From Salinivenus sp. (GTDB lineage Bacteria > Bacteroidota > Rhodothermia > Rhodothermales > Salinibacteraceae): a stretch of DNA of 38,658 nucleotides. The stretch spans positions 1-38,658 of the forward strand of contig JAHENZ010000198.1 of NCBI GenBank assembly GCA_018609755.1. Direction: 5' to 3'. Shown here one piece after another: positions 1 to 8,366 of this stretch (within the stretch, counting starts at the first letter, position 1; the number at the start of each line of letters is the position of its first letter). The translations under genes and the position numbers were made by a program. A model generated the notes under the pieces. That model did no database searches and was not told where the DNA came from. It saw only the letters and a program-made list of their open reading frames with translations.

Positions 1-327
1 CGGGCGGAGTCGCATCGTGCCGGGGGAGAGATTGAGGTCGTCCACCACCACGATGAGCTCAGAGGGGGATACGTCGAAGTGCTCACACAGGGGCGCCACC
101 GATTCGCCGCTGCGGTTCATGAGCGTCAGGGGCTTCGCGAGGCCGAGCCGTCGATTCTTGTGCTGTCCCCAGCCCACGAGTGCTCGGTGGGCCCGTTCGA
201 AGGAGGACACTCGCAGTCGGTTGGCCAGGGCATCGACCAGCCGGAAGCCGACGTTGTGTCGGGTGTGTTCGTATTCGGGGCCGGGATTGCCGAGGCCGAC
301 GACGAGGCGGGACGGAGAGGGAGGCAT
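1..327 (-). CDS. pth: Peptidyl-tRNA hydrolase, N-terminal 109 residues (cut by window edge)
   Basis: Peptidyl-tRNA hydrolase frees tRNA from peptidyl-tRNA that has dropped off the ribosome. Reading the minus strand from an ATG at 327 gives an open frame to the window edge. It shows the family motifs in order: VVGLGNPGPEYEHTRHNVGF at residues 9-28 (Asn14 and the catalytic His24), MNRSG at 70-74 (Asn71), and VVVDDLNLSPG near 93-103 (Asp96). These match the substrate-binding and catalytic positions of the Escherichia coli enzyme. The C-terminal part, roughly 80-90 residues, lies outside the window. It follows rplY, an arrangement conserved in many bacteria (prs-rplY/ctc-pth). A strong terminator after rplY suggests at least part of its transcription is separate. 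No clear Shine-Dalgarno sequence precedes the start. Confidence 0.93.
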   Translation of the reverse strand, partial: MPPSPSRLVVGLGNPGPEYEHTRHNVGFRLVDALANRLRVSSFERAHRALVGWGQHKNRRLGLAKPLTLMNRSGESVAPLCEHFDVSPSELIVVVDDLNLSPGTMRLRP

Positions 328-452
328 GGCGAGCGATCGTATGTTGTGAAGTCGTCGGCGGAAGCTGGCTTGCCAGCAGTTGTCCCGTGATCTTGAGGGA
401 GCACGGGAGAGCGGGAGTGGAGAGTATTGCGGCCGACGAGAGCAGAAGCGGC

Positions 453-486
453 AAAAAAAGAAGGGCGACCGGGACCGGCCGCCCTT
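453..486 (-). terminator. Rho-independent terminator after rplY
   Basis: Read on the minus strand, the arm AAGGGCG (480-486) pairs with CGCCCTT (461-467). The sequence between the arms can extend the stem through CCGG/CCGG. The stem is followed by a T-run (seven A on the plus strand, 453-459). This is a textbook intrinsic terminator 43 bases beyond the rplY stop codon and 126 bases before the pth start. Confidence 0.85.
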
Positions 487-528
487 GCGAGATTCAAAAC
501 GTAGGTACCGAGGTGCCGCAGTGCACGG

Positions 529-1251
529 TTACTCTTCTCCGGGCACTTCGCCCTCTTCGCCTTCGCCCTCTTCCTCCTCGGCTTCTTCGGCGGCGGCTTC
601 GAGCTCGGCGAGTTCCTCGTCCGAGAGCTCGGCTTTCTCCTCTTCGGTGAGGTCGTCGAGCGTCCGGGCCTCTTCTTCCTCTTCCTCGACTTCCTCCGCA
701 GGTGTAACCTCGATGTGCGGCGCGACGACCGTTACGAGCGTCTGCGCGTCGGCCATCTTGATGTCGTAGTCCACGTCGAGGTCGTAAATGTGGATCGAGT
801 CGCCAATCGCCAGGTCCTCGATGTCGATGTCGATCTGCGCCGGGATGTTTTCCGGGAGGACCGAAATCGTGAGCTCACGGACGATCATCTGGGTGTCGCC
901 CCCGTTTTTCTGTCCGAGGGGCACGCCCTGGAAGTGGATGGGCACCGTGAGGGTGACCTTGCGACCCTCTTCCAGCGCCTGAAAGTCGGCGTGCAAGGGC
1001 CGATCCGTAATCGCGTGCAGGTCGAAGTCCTTCAAGATGCAGTTGTAGGTTTCCCCGTCCAACTGCACTTCCGCCACCGGTGCCGTCCGACCGTGGATGA
1101 GTTTGTTGACGGCCGGAATCGGAACTTGCAACGGCGTCGACTCCACGGTTGGACCGTAGAGGATACACGGAACATTGTCGTTTTTGCGAACGGCGCGTGC
1201 GGCCTTCGAGCCGGTCTCGCGCGACTGAGCTTCGATGACGGTGGCGTCCAT
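529..1251 (-). CDS. rplY: 50S ribosomal protein L25 (TL5/Ctc type) with long acidic tail
   Basis: L25 binds 5S rRNA at the central protuberance of the large subunit. The start is the ATG at 1251, where the product begins [20 protein letters not shown]. An open frame runs 24 codons further upstream but has no L25-like sequence. The N-terminal 5S-binding barrel (about 1-95) includes [14 protein letters not shown] and the C-terminal TL5/Ctc domain covers about 96-185. The last 50 or so residues are almost all Glu, Asp and Ala. Ctc-type L25 proteins often have an acidic C-terminus, but this one is long and fits adaptation to high intracellular salt. At 240 residues it is somewhat longer than many Ctc proteins (about 200-220). 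It lies between prs upstream and pth downstream, all on the minus strand. Confidence 0.95.
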   Translation of the reverse strand: MDATVIEAQSRETGSKAARAVRKNDNVPCILYGPTVESTPLQVPIPAVNKLIHGRTAPVAEVQLDGETYNCILKDFDLHAITDRPLHADFQALEEGRKVTLTVPIHFQGVPLGQKNGGDTQMIVRELTISVLPENIPAQIDIDIEDLAIGDSIHIYDLDVDYDIKMADAQTLVTVVAPHIEVTPAEEVEEEEEEARTLDDLTEEEKAELSDEELAELEAAAEEAEEEEGEGEEGEVPGEE

Positions 1252-1380
1252 GACGGCAAGTCGGTCCAGTGAAATCAGCGGTCCTCGAATCCCGCACAGG
1301 TCGAGCCTGTGTGCAGAACCCATCCTAGCGCGGGACGTCGCTCAGGTTCCCGTTGCGTCCTCGATTCAAGCAAAATGGAC

Positions 1381-1575
1381 GGAGGAGCGTGGGCGTATGG
1401 GAGTAGAGCACGTGGGGGCATGGGCGTGAAGCGTGCGGGAGAGAGGGGGAGAGTGGGAGCGTAGGAGAGGACTCTGTTCTGGCCGGCTCCGTTGGAGGAG
1501 GTAGGGAGAAACATCGATGGCGTTCGGTGTCCTACTCCCATTCCCCCATGCGCCCTTTCGCCCGTGCTTTCCAAG
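1381..1575. repeat. Low-complexity element: G-rich arm then C-rich arm
   Basis: From 1381 to about 1475 the plus strand is a purine-rich array with G-runs roughly every 7-8 bases (words such as GGGCGTATGGGAGTAG). From 1529 to 1575 the strand switches to C-rich words (CTACTCCCATTCCCCCATGC). ATGGGAGTAG at 1397-1406 has an exact inverted copy, CTACTCCCAT, at 1532-1541. The element is therefore an imperfect inverted repeat around a centre of about 55 bases. The same architecture recurs at 18636-18757 and 26147-26283. Confidence 0.75.
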
Positions 1576-1595
1576 CAGTACCATCGACCAGGGGC

Positions 1596-1615
1596 AAAAG
1601 AGCCTCAAGGCCTCT
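1596..1615 (-). terminator. Weak terminator-like hairpin after prs
   Basis: On the minus strand AGAGGCC, loop TTGA and GGCTCT form a short stem with one bulged G, followed by TTTT. It lies about 20 bases past the prs stop codon. The stem and T-run are both short, so function is uncertain. Confidence 0.35.
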
Positions 1616-1635
1616 AAGAATGTGTTGTCGAATGC

Positions 1636-2583
1636 TCAATCGGTAAAGAGGGTGGAGACGGACTGGTCGGTGTAGATGTGGCGGATGGCTTTCGCGAAGA
1701 GATTCGAGACGCTTACCACCTCGATGGAGTCGGACGGGCGCTTCAACGGAATCGTGTCGGTCACGATGAGCCGTTCGATGGGCGAGCTTTCGATGCGGTC
1801 GTAGGCCGGGCCGGAGAGTAGCCCATGCGTGCAAGCGGCCATGATGCGGAGGGCTCCGTAGTCCTTTAGGGCCTGTGCGGCGCGCGTGAGGGTGCCGGCC
1901 GTGTCCACAATGTCGTCGATAATGATGACGTTTTTGTCCTCCACGTCCCCAATCACGTTCATCACGCGGGCCTCATTTTGATTGGGGCGTCGCTTGTCGA
2001 TGAGGGCGAGGTCCACGTCCAGGCGTTTCGCGTAGGAACGGGCCATGCCGAGTCCTCCCACGTCCGGCGCCAGCACCACGAAATCCTTGAGGTCGAACTG
2101 GCGAACGTGATCGATGAGGACGGTGGACCCGTAGAGGTGATCGACGGGGACGTCGAAGAAGCCCTGGATCTGCGAGGCGTGCAGTTCCATCGTGAGGATG
2201 CGGTCCACACCCGCCGAGGTGAGCATGTTCGCCACCAGTTTCGCGGCAATGGACACGCGCGGCTGGTCCTTGCGCTCCTGCCGGGCATAGCCGAAGTACG
2301 GAATGACGGCCGTCACGCGGGCGGCGGAGGCGCGCTTCGCAGCGTCGATCAGGAGCAACAGCTCCATCCAGTTGTCGGCCCGTGGATGCGTGCTCTGGAT
2401 GATGAAGAGGTCTGCCCCGCGGATAGACTCCTCGAAGTGTACGTAGATCTCCCCATCGGCAAAGTCGCGAATCGTGAGGTCACCTAGGGTGGTGCCGTAC
2501 GACTCGGCGATGTTTTGTGCGAGGGCGGGGTTCGAGCGCCCGCCGAAGATGGCGACGGGCCGGTCGTTGCTGGACGTGCGCAT
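1636..2583 (-). CDS. prs: Ribose-phosphate pyrophosphokinase (PRPP synthetase)
   Basis: The enzyme makes PRPP from ribose 5-phosphate and ATP for nucleotide, His, Trp and NAD synthesis in the cytoplasm. The 315-residue product has the usual class I length. It has an N-terminal FADGE motif (about 41-45), the ATP-binding flexible loop YARQERKDQPR (99-109), and the ribose-phosphate loop IIDDIVDTAGTL (221-232) with all three Asp residues. The start is the ATG at 2583 (MRTSSNDRPVAIFGG). The longer open frame upstream runs through the tRNA-Gln gene and cannot be coding. It is the canonical copy. A diverged paralogue lies at 11491-12486. The promoter probably lies at or upstream of the tRNA. Confidence 0.96.
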   Translation of the reverse strand: MRTSSNDRPVAIFGGRSNPALAQNIAESYGTTLGDLTIRDFADGEIYVHFEESIRGADLFIIQSTHPRADNWMELLLLIDAAKRASAARVTAVIPYFGYARQERKDQPRVSIAAKLVANMLTSAGVDRILTMELHASQIQGFFDVPVDHLYGSTVLIDHVRQFDLKDFVVLAPDVGGLGMARSYAKRLDVDLALIDKRRPNQNEARVMNVIGDVEDKNVIIIDDIVDTAGTLTRAAQALKDYGALRIMAACTHGLLSGPAYDRIESSPIERLIVTDTIPLKRPSDSIEVVSVSNLFAKAIRHIYTDQSVSTLFTD

Positions 2584-2681
2584 GAGAAGAGAGTGCGAGG
2601 GCGGGCCGTTGGGTGGGGGGCGACAGAGTAGGCAACAGGACCCGACGGAAAACGCGACGACGAGGATGGGGCCCCAAGGTG

Positions 2682-2752
2682 CTGCCCGGGATGGATTCGA
2701 ACCATCACTAACGGCTCCAAAGGCCGCTGTCCTGCCATTAGACGACCGGGCA
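2682..2752 (-). tRNA. tRNA-Gln (anticodon UUG)
   Basis: The minus strand folds as a 71-nt cloverleaf. The acceptor arm is TGCCCGG paired with CCGGGCA, the anticodon stem GCGGC pairs with GCCGT around the loop CTTTGGA, and the T-arm is GATGG-TTCGAAT-CCATC. The discriminator base is G. The anticodon UUG corresponds to plus-strand 2718-2720. The U1-A72 first pair is a typical tRNA-Gln identity feature. The 3' CCA is not encoded. It lies 98 bases upstream of the prs start on the same strand. Confidence 0.95.
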
Positions 2753-2906
2753 AGAGTCTCTGCGAGTGCTACCCTCACAGGAGTATAAGAGTATGAAAGG
2801 CTAGGGACGGTATCAACGAGTGGGCCTAGCCTCGGTTCGTGAAAAGGGTCTGAGGACCCGTCGTGAGACGGGACATGGGGCTCGCGACGAGGGAACGATC
2901 GATAAC

Positions 2907-4190
2907 TTACTTCCAGGATCGCAGCTGCTCCAACTCGTCGGCGAGAGTGGCAATCCCCTCGGGGGAGTGTATGCCTCGCTCCGTGATGATGCCGCCCGTC
3001 ACGAGATCCGGCGGCGTCTCGTCAAAACGAGGAGCAACGACCTGAACGTCAGCGCCGCCCTCATAGACGGATCGGGGATCAGCGGTTTCGGAGATCGTCG
3101 AGTCCTCAACGGAAATCTTGTCGACGGCGCACGCGGCGTAGAAGGGCACCTCCTCGCGGCGGGCGGCGAGGGCGGTCCCGCGGGTGCCGACTTTGTTGAC
3201 GACACGGCCGGACGAGTGAATGGTATCGGCCCCCACGAGGACGGCGTCGACTTCGCCCGTCGCGAGGGTGGCGGCCACGGCCGCGTCGGGGAGGAGGGTC
3301 ACGTCTAGTCCGTGCCCGGCCAACGTCTCGGCGACCCCGATGCCCTCCCGGCCGGGATGAGAGTCGGCCACCAGAACGGAGGGCGCCGGATCGGCCATCC
3401 GGAGCGCATCCAGCACCGTGCCCGAGCGCGAGAGTGTCAGCACGCGATGGCCCGCAATCTGCTCGGCGGTGCGGCGGGCCGCTTCGGTATCCGCATCAAT
3501 CGCCCGGCCGATGGCGTCGTGTGCATTTTGCTCTATGCGTTCCGGGGTGGGCTCGGGGTGACTCGCGTGCATCACGCGGTGAATGCGGTTGGCGAGGGCC
3601 GCCATGGACGGACGGGCGTCGAGCAGGCGCTGAGCCGTCTCGACGAGGCGGGCACGAGCGTCTTTAATGTCCGGGGCGTCCGTGGTCGCGAGAAGAGCCG
3701 CCCGGTCGCGCAGTACCTCCAGCGCCCGGAGGGACAGGTACGAGGAGCCGTGACTCGTGTCGTCGGTGAGGTCTACGATGGACGGGGCCACACTTCGGTA
3801 TGATCGCCAGAGGTCCGGCACTACGTCTCGTCGAAGGATGGCCGTAGGGGAGGTCCATTCCGCCTCGTCAGTTTCCCAGTTGAGGGACACGTCTCGGGTG
3901 GTCGCGTCGAAGAGGAACGGATGCACGACCCACTCCGTCCCCCGGTCCTCATCTTCAACCGAAAATGACGGTCCCTGTCGTACGAGGGACACCTCGTGCT
4001 CGGATCGTCCCACCTCCTCGTCAATTTCCGACAGGGCTGCGTCCAGTGGGTCGTCGTCTTCCAAATGGCCCGCCACAGCGCCCCACTGGCCCGCATAGGA
4101 CCCGACGTCGTCGCTTCTGTGAAGAAGAAGCACGTCGCCCCGGTTTCGGAGAAAAACCGTAACGACGGAGGTGGAGGGGACGTCAGGCAT
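2907..4190 (-). CDS. Nudix domain fused to eIF2B-alpha/ribose-1,5-bisphosphate isomerase-like domain
   Basis: The 427-residue product joins two domains. Residues about 5-135 are a Nudix fold. The Nudix box (41-62) keeps the metal-binding Glu pair of the EIDEEVG segment, but Ser replaces the Arg of REUxEE and the spacing is one residue short. Residues about 150-427 belong to the eIF2B-alpha/MtnA/ribose-1,5-bisphosphate isomerase family, with VLVADSHPGREG (272-283) and VGADTIHSSGRVVNKVGTRG (319-338), including Asp322 and Lys333. Where MtnA-type isomerases have a catalytic Cys (THCNAG-like), this protein reads TLSRSG, placing Ser254 there. I recall similar Nudix/IF2B fusions in haloarchaea, so transfer is plausible but untested. 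The start is the ATG at 4190. It is divergent from the TPR lipoprotein. The substrate is unknown, with a sugar-phosphate or nucleotide-derived compound most likely. Confidence 0.82.
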   Translation of the reverse strand: MPDVPSTSVVTVFLRNRGDVLLLHRSDDVGSYAGQWGAVAGHLEDDDPLDAALSEIDEEVGRSEHEVSLVRQGPSFSVEDEDRGTEWVVHPFLFDATTRDVSLNWETDEAEWTSPTAILRRDVVPDLWRSYRSVAPSIVDLTDDTSHGSSYLSLRALEVLRDRAALLATTDAPDIKDARARLVETAQRLLDARPSMAALANRIHRVMHASHPEPTPERIEQNAHDAIGRAIDADTEAARRTAEQIAGHRVLTLSRSGTVLDALRMADPAPSVLVADSHPGREGIGVAETLAGHGLDVTLLPDAAVAATLATGEVDAVLVGADTIHSSGRVVNKVGTRGTALAARREEVPFYAACAVDKISVEDSTISETADPRSVYEGGADVQVVAPRFDETPPDLVTGGIITERGIHSPEGIATLADELEQLRSWK

Positions 4191-4349
4191 TACGAGGAAC
4201 GGATTGCATGTGCAGGCGCGACTCAGTATTCCCCCCTGCTTCTCACGCACCCAATTGTAGAGCGATCCAAGCCAGCGGGCAATGATTGGGTTTTTGCTTC
4301 GGGTTTATTATTATCATGGTAGTAGAAAAAGATCGAATTGCTACGCGCC

Positions 4350-5756
4350 ATGAATCACCAGTATCTGCTCCTCCTGTTGGCGTGCGTGTGGATCGGATGT
4401 GCCACGGTCCAATCGAACGACGGGAACCCTTCTTCGACATCGGATGCTCCTGTCGATTCGTCCCGAGAGGACGCACAGACGGTTTCCTCGACGGCCGGTT
4501 CGGCGCGACACTCGATTTCCGCCCTGCGTTCGGCTTACCTGCACGGGGACTACGAACGCGTCATTCGGGGAGTACGGGAGCGACTCCGCGATTCACTTTC
4601 TCAGTCGACCACCAGTACGCTCTACACGCTTCTCGGTCAGGCCCAGCAAGCGCGGAGGCAGCACGAGCACGCCCTCAAGTCTCTGCAGGCCGCCCGGGCG
4701 AATGCGTTCGAGACGGACCGGTCGCTTGTGCATCTCGACCGTGCGCTGGGGGAAAGCTACGCGGCGCTGCGGCGCTGGTCCCTGGCAGCGTCGGCCTTTC
4801 ATCGGGTTCTGGAGACCGATTCGACCGACTGGGCTACGCGGCAGGCGCTCGCCGAGGTCTATCGGCGTGCCCGTCGGTGGAAGGACGCGAAGCAGCAGTA
4901 CGAGCGACTTGTTCGACGGGATTCTACAAACGGACAGTGGTGGGCCCGCCTGGCGAACTGTGAGATCGAGCTCGGCCAGGTCGGACGGGCCATTCCCCAC
5001 TTTGCTCAGGCCCATAGGTTGCAGCCGCAGTCAGCAGATGTGGCTCTCACCCTTAGCCGCTTCTATCAATCTACGTTTCGTACGGAGAAGGCGCAGCGAG
5101 TCGTTGACACGACCCTCTCGTATCGCGCAGGTGATTCACGGCTGTGGCGTCGACGCGCCGACCTCGCATTTAAGCAGGAACAGCTTGGCCGGTCCCGCCG
5201 CGCCTACCGTCGAGCACTTGCCACCGGCGATTCCTCGGCGACGCTTTATCGGAGAATTGGACTCATTGACGTGAAAAACCAGCAGTACCAGCGCGCACTC
5301 TCGTCTCTTCGACGTTCGTATCAGCGTGATTCTACTCACACCCGAACGGCGCTTTACCTGGGGATTTCTTACTTGAGGGTGGATAGTCTTCAGCAGGCGT
5401 CCGCTTATTTGCAACGGACGATTGACCTAGAGACCCAAGGTCCCATCACCGAGGCTTTGATGCAGAAGGGAAACCTCCACAATCAGCGTGGAAACATGAC
5501 CGCAGCAATACAGGCCTATCAAACCGCGCGTCGACTACGACCGTCGCGAACCGACGTGTACTTTCACCTTGCCCATGTGTACGATGAATACTATCGAGAC
5601 AAGACGACGGCTGCCCGCTACTATCGCCGGTTTCTTCGAGCCTCCGACTCGACCCAGCAGCAACTCCGATCGTACGCTCAAAACCGCTTGACATCCCTGA
5701 GAGGTGCGCTTCACATGCAAGAGGGGTTGCCATCGGACAGTATGCTCAGGAAGTGA
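4350..5756 (+). CDS. TPR-repeat lipoprotein
   Basis: The product has 468 residues. It begins MNHQYLLLLLACVWIGCATV, a short hydrophobic export segment with Cys12 and Cys17 as lipidation candidates. LLAC fits the lipobox better, while IGC gives a more normal signal length. After a Ser/Asp-rich linker (about 18-55), residues 60-455 are tandem helical repeats of about 34 residues with TPR spacing, for example ALAEVYRRARRWKDAKQQYE and AIQAYQTARRLRPSRTDVYF. TPR lipoproteins are usually scaffolds in envelope assembly, but nothing here identifies the partner. The ATG at 4350 was preferred over an in-frame TTG at 4338 because the signal sequence begins there. It shares its upstream region with the divergent Nudix/eIF2B gene. 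Confidence 0.85.
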   Translation: MNHQYLLLLLACVWIGCATVQSNDGNPSSTSDAPVDSSREDAQTVSSTAGSARHSISALRSAYLHGDYERVIRGVRERLRDSLSQSTTSTLYTLLGQAQQARRQHEHALKSLQAARANAFETDRSLVHLDRALGESYAALRRWSLAASAFHRVLETDSTDWATRQALAEVYRRARRWKDAKQQYERLVRRDSTNGQWWARLANCEIELGQVGRAIPHFAQAHRLQPQSADVALTLSRFYQSTFRTEKAQRVVDTTLSYRAGDSRLWRRRADLAFKQEQLGRSRRAYRRALATGDSSATLYRRIGLIDVKNQQYQRALSSLRRSYQRDSTHTRTALYLGISYLRVDSLQQASAYLQRTIDLETQGPITEALMQKGNLHNQRGNMTAAIQAYQTARRLRPSRTDVYFHLAHVYDEYYRDKTTAARYYRRFLRASDSTQQQLRSYAQNRLTSLRGALHMQEGLPSDSMLRK

Positions 5757-5984
5757 CGGTTCGGAAGCAGGGGGCTACGGCATCGTGTCGGTATTGCAAC
5801 GACTGGCCTGAACAGGGAACCGATTCGTGGATTGAGTCTTCACAAAACCCTATCTCTTTGGAAAACGAAATTAGTCTTCTTGAGGTAGAAAATCCGGCAC
5901 GATTTTTCCTCTGAAGACTCCTATAGCGGGAAGGCAAACGTGAGGCCGCCCGTCCGATTCCTTTCGACCGACTCCTCTCTGCCC

Positions 5985-6608
5985 ATGACGTTCTCTGACC
6001 AGCAGTCGAAATTACTCCAATTCGTCGTTCTTGGGCTCGTCCTATTGTTTTCGGGAGCCGAGATGGTCATGGCGCAAACCGTGTCGTTCCGCGGGAACGT
6101 GGGGGCCTCCTTCTTTCGCTCTCCGGATCTGCAGAGTGAGGTGCTCAACTCGGGGACGAGTCTCGGCCTTGAAACGGGCATTCGAGTGTACCGGGGGCTC
6201 GAAATCACGGCCGGGGGAAGCTACGACGGCTTCACGCTGAACGAGGAAAACGCACGTCTCTTCGGGTCCGGAGGCGGCGATCTGTCGTTCCTGAGCGGCA
6301 CCCTGGGCCTGCGCTACACCTATCTCAACAGTAGTGACGCACATCCCTACCTGACGACGGGAATCGGCTTGTACCGGTTGCAGAGCACCAATCGCCGAGA
6401 GGTTTCGAATGGAGAACTCGTGTCTGCGGGAGAGAAGGTGCAGGAAGTGAAAAAAGGAGCCCACCTCGCGCTCGGCTCGCTCTTTCGGCTCGACGACACC
6501 TACGCCGTCTTTTTCGAGCCCCGCTACGTCTTCTATGATCTCGGAGTGGGAATCGGGAACAGCGCGCGCTACTTCATTCTCCGTCTCGGCGTCGACGTGC
6601 AGCTATAA
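5985..6608 (+). CDS. Small outer-membrane beta-barrel protein (porin-like family)
   Basis: The product has 207 residues. A signal peptide (about 1-28, hydrophobic core FVVLGLVLLFSG, probable cleavage near VMAQ) is followed by alternating polar/nonpolar strands separated by Gly/Asn turns. Examples are SLGLETGIRVYRGLEITAGG and GTLGLRYTYLNSSDAHPYLT. It ends ILRLGVDVQL, a typical barrel C-terminus, although the last residue is Leu rather than Phe. The overall pattern fits an eight-stranded barrel of the OmpA/OmpW or outer-membrane-protein beta-barrel class. The ATG at 5985 is used; a GTG at 5940 in the same frame would add 15 charged residues before the signal peptide. It converges on the Nfu-type gene with 17 bases between stop codons. 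The function is not determinable. Confidence 0.8.
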   Translation: MTFSDQQSKLLQFVVLGLVLLFSGAEMVMAQTVSFRGNVGASFFRSPDLQSEVLNSGTSLGLETGIRVYRGLEITAGGSYDGFTLNEENARLFGSGGGDLSFLSGTLGLRYTYLNSSDAHPYLTTGIGLYRLQSTNRREVSNGELVSAGEKVQEVKKGAHLALGSLFRLDDTYAVFFEPRYVFYDLGVGIGNSARYFILRLGVDVQL

Positions 6609-6629
6609 CCATCCAGGGGGGACGGTTAT
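6605..6629. terminator. Stem-loop across two convergent stop codons
   Basis: ATAACC (6605-6610) and GGTTAT (6624-6629) form a stem, with a further TCC/GGA pairing possible inside. The left arm contains the TAA stop of the barrel gene and the right arm contains the complement of the nfu-type stop codon. It could end transcription in both directions, but there is no T-run on either side. Confidence 0.4.
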
Positions 6630-6928
6630 GCTGCGGCAGCGGCATTCACGGCCTCCACGCGCTTGACATCTGGCACCGACCGCTTGAGTGCCTGCTCAAT
6701 GCCCGCCCGGAGCGTCATGGTGCTCATCGGGCACGAGCCACACGCCCCCAAGAGCTCCAGCTCCACGACATTGTCGGAGGTCACGTTCAGGAGCCGGACC
6801 GATCCCCCGTCCGCCATCAGGTACGGGCGGATGGTGTCGAGTGCTTCCTCAATCTGGTCGCGCATTTCGGGGTCGACGGTTGATTCCGAAGCGTCGGTGT
6901 TGGTAGGCGAGGACACGTCGTCGGACAT
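6626..6928 (-). CDS. NifU C-terminal-domain (Nfu-type) iron-sulfur carrier
   Basis: Nfu-type proteins bind a [4Fe-4S] cluster between subunits of a dimer and deliver it to target enzymes. The 100-residue product has an acidic, disordered N-terminus (1-20) and then the NifU-C domain (about 22-95) with IRPYLMADGGSVRLL and the cluster-binding CxxC in GACGSCPMS (Cys63, Cys66). The start ATG at 6928 is unambiguous. It lies 82 bases downstream of mrp on the same strand, so the two Fe-S assembly proteins are probably co-transcribed. In Bacteroidota relatives similar small NifU-domain proteins are often encoded beside mrp (established knowledge, not checked here). Confidence 0.92.
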   Translation of the reverse strand: MSDDVSSPTNTDASESTVDPEMRDQIEEALDTIRPYLMADGGSVRLLNVTSDNVVELELLGACGSCPMSTMTLRAGIEQALKRSVPDVKRVEAVNAAAAA

Positions 6929-7010
6929 GAGTCGTCGGGACCGTTAGGGAAGTAGTGGAGTAGCCAGCGTCGTATTAATAACGGACGCGTCCGGCAGAAG
7001 ATCAGTTTCG

Positions 7011-8135
7011 TTACTCGTAGAGAATTTCGACTTTCTGCGTCGGGTCGGACTCGGCGTTCCGGATGGCGACCTGCTCCACCAGTTCGTCGGCGATCGCATC
7101 GAAGGCCTGTGCCGAGTAGCTGTCCGGATGGGCTCGCACGATCGGCGTCCCCTCGTCTCCCGTTTCGCGGACCTTCTGTTCAATGGGGACCTGTCCGAGA
7201 AAGGGAACGTCGAGCTCTTGCGCAAGCTGTTTGGCCCCCTCGCGACCGAACAGGTAGTACTTGCGGTCCGGCTGGTCGGGGGGCGTGAAGTAGGCCATGT
7301 TCTCCACCATTCCCACGACGGGGACGTTTACGTTGTCGAACATCGCCTTGCCCTTGCGTGCATCGGCCAGGGCCATGTCCTGTGGCGTTGATACAATGAC
7401 GGCTCCGGTGAGGGGGATCGTCTGGACGACGGTCAACTGGACGTCGCCGGTGCCGGGGGGGAGGTCGAGAATCATGTACTCGATGTCTCCCCAGTGCACG
7501 TCCCCCAGGAACTGGCGCACGGCCTTCGTGACCATCGGCCCGCGCCACACCACCGCTTTGTCGGGGTCGACCATGAAGCCCATCGAGAGCAGCTTGATGC
7601 CGTGCTTCTCTAGAGGCTCGATCTTCCGCTCGTCGTTCACGCGTGGCTTCTCGCCCTCCATTCCCATCATCTTCGGAACGGACGGCCCGTAAATGTCGGT
7701 GTCTACGAGGGCCACGCTGTAGCCCTGATCCGAGAGGGCCATTGCCAGGTTGACGGCCACCGTGCTTTTGCCCACGCCGCCCTTTCCGCTGGCCACGGCA
7801 ATGGTGTTCTGAACGCCGTCCTCCCCGCTCGTTTGTTGCTTCTCGCCGCTTTGATCGCCCACCGTCAGGTCGTCGCCGAGTGGAATCATCTCCGTGTCCA
7901 ACTCCACGTCCACCTCCAGGTCTCGGCTCACCTCCTCGTGGATCACGCGCGTGCAGGCCTCCTCTACCTGTTGGGCAAACGACGAGCGCGGCTCCTTAAT
8001 CACGACGGTGAAGGACACGCGTTGTCCGTCAATCGAAAGATCCTTCACCATGTCGAGCCGAATAATGTCCTTCTCGCGGTCAGGATGGACGATTTTCCGG
8101 AGGGCGTCCACCACGTCTTCGCGGGTAGTGGCCAT
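7011..8135 (-). CDS. mrp: Mrp/ApbC/NBP35-family P-loop ATPase (Fe-S cluster carrier)
   Basis: The product has 374 residues. An N-terminal FSCA/DUF59 (MIP18-like) domain covers about 1-90, followed by an acidic linker. The ParA/MinD-type ATPase has the deviant Walker A motif SGKGGVGKST (116-125), then DTDIYGPSVPKMMG and LDLPPGTGDVQLT. These proteins hold and transfer [4Fe-4S] clusters in the cytoplasm. The usual CxxC after NMxYF is missing: this one reads MAYFTPPDQPDRKYYLFG, a form I associate with Bacteroidota Mrp proteins. Cluster ligation therefore cannot use that pair. The start is the ATG at 8135; the longer frame upstream is Arg-rich and unlike the family. It is followed by the nfu-type gene. 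Confidence 0.93.
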   Translation of the reverse strand: MATTREDVVDALRKIVHPDREKDIIRLDMVKDLSIDGQRVSFTVVIKEPRSSFAQQVEEACTRVIHEEVSRDLEVDVELDTEMIPLGDDLTVGDQSGEKQQTSGEDGVQNTIAVASGKGGVGKSTVAVNLAMALSDQGYSVALVDTDIYGPSVPKMMGMEGEKPRVNDERKIEPLEKHGIKLLSMGFMVDPDKAVVWRGPMVTKAVRQFLGDVHWGDIEYMILDLPPGTGDVQLTVVQTIPLTGAVIVSTPQDMALADARKGKAMFDNVNVPVVGMVENMAYFTPPDQPDRKYYLFGREGAKQLAQELDVPFLGQVPIEQKVRETGDEGTPIVRAHPDSYSAQAFDAIADELVEQVAIRNAESDPTQKVEILYE

Positions 8136-8366
8136 CGGCAGAGAGGGGAATTCAGAGAAAAAGACTCGCGGATCGGTATGCCACCGTAGGGCCGGGGGGA
8201 TGTTCCTGGCGAAACGGGTGGGGGACGCGATCTCAACGTAAAAAGGTTGGTTGCGGCTGGGGGGACGGCGGAGGAGCGTGCCCCGAACCGATGCAGGGGA
8301 CGTTCGCCGTCGAGCCTCAAACCGAACCCGCAAGAGAGCGGGGCAACTGGAGCGGTCGTGATGCGA

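Larger units (their letters stand above)
1252..1635. other. Intergenic region between prs and rplY
   Basis: I see no convincing gene in these 384 bases. The short frames on both strands are composed of low-complexity sequence. The region holds the weak terminator-like hairpin near the prs stop and the G-rich/C-rich repeat element at 1381-1575, both annotated separately. The rplY promoter, if separate from that of prs, should lie between about 1260 and 1380. Confidence 0.7.

Noticed and set aside
79-1429. Several long plus-strand and alternate-frame reading frames opposite pth and rplY (for example 180-650, 715-1272)
   Set aside because: They lie antisense to clearly homologous genes, are Arg/Pro-rich shadows of GC-rich coding DNA, and have no family features.
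2584-2778. N-terminal extension of prs to 2778
   Set aside because: It would be translated through the tRNA-Gln gene at 2682-2752, and the family start fits the ATG at 2583.
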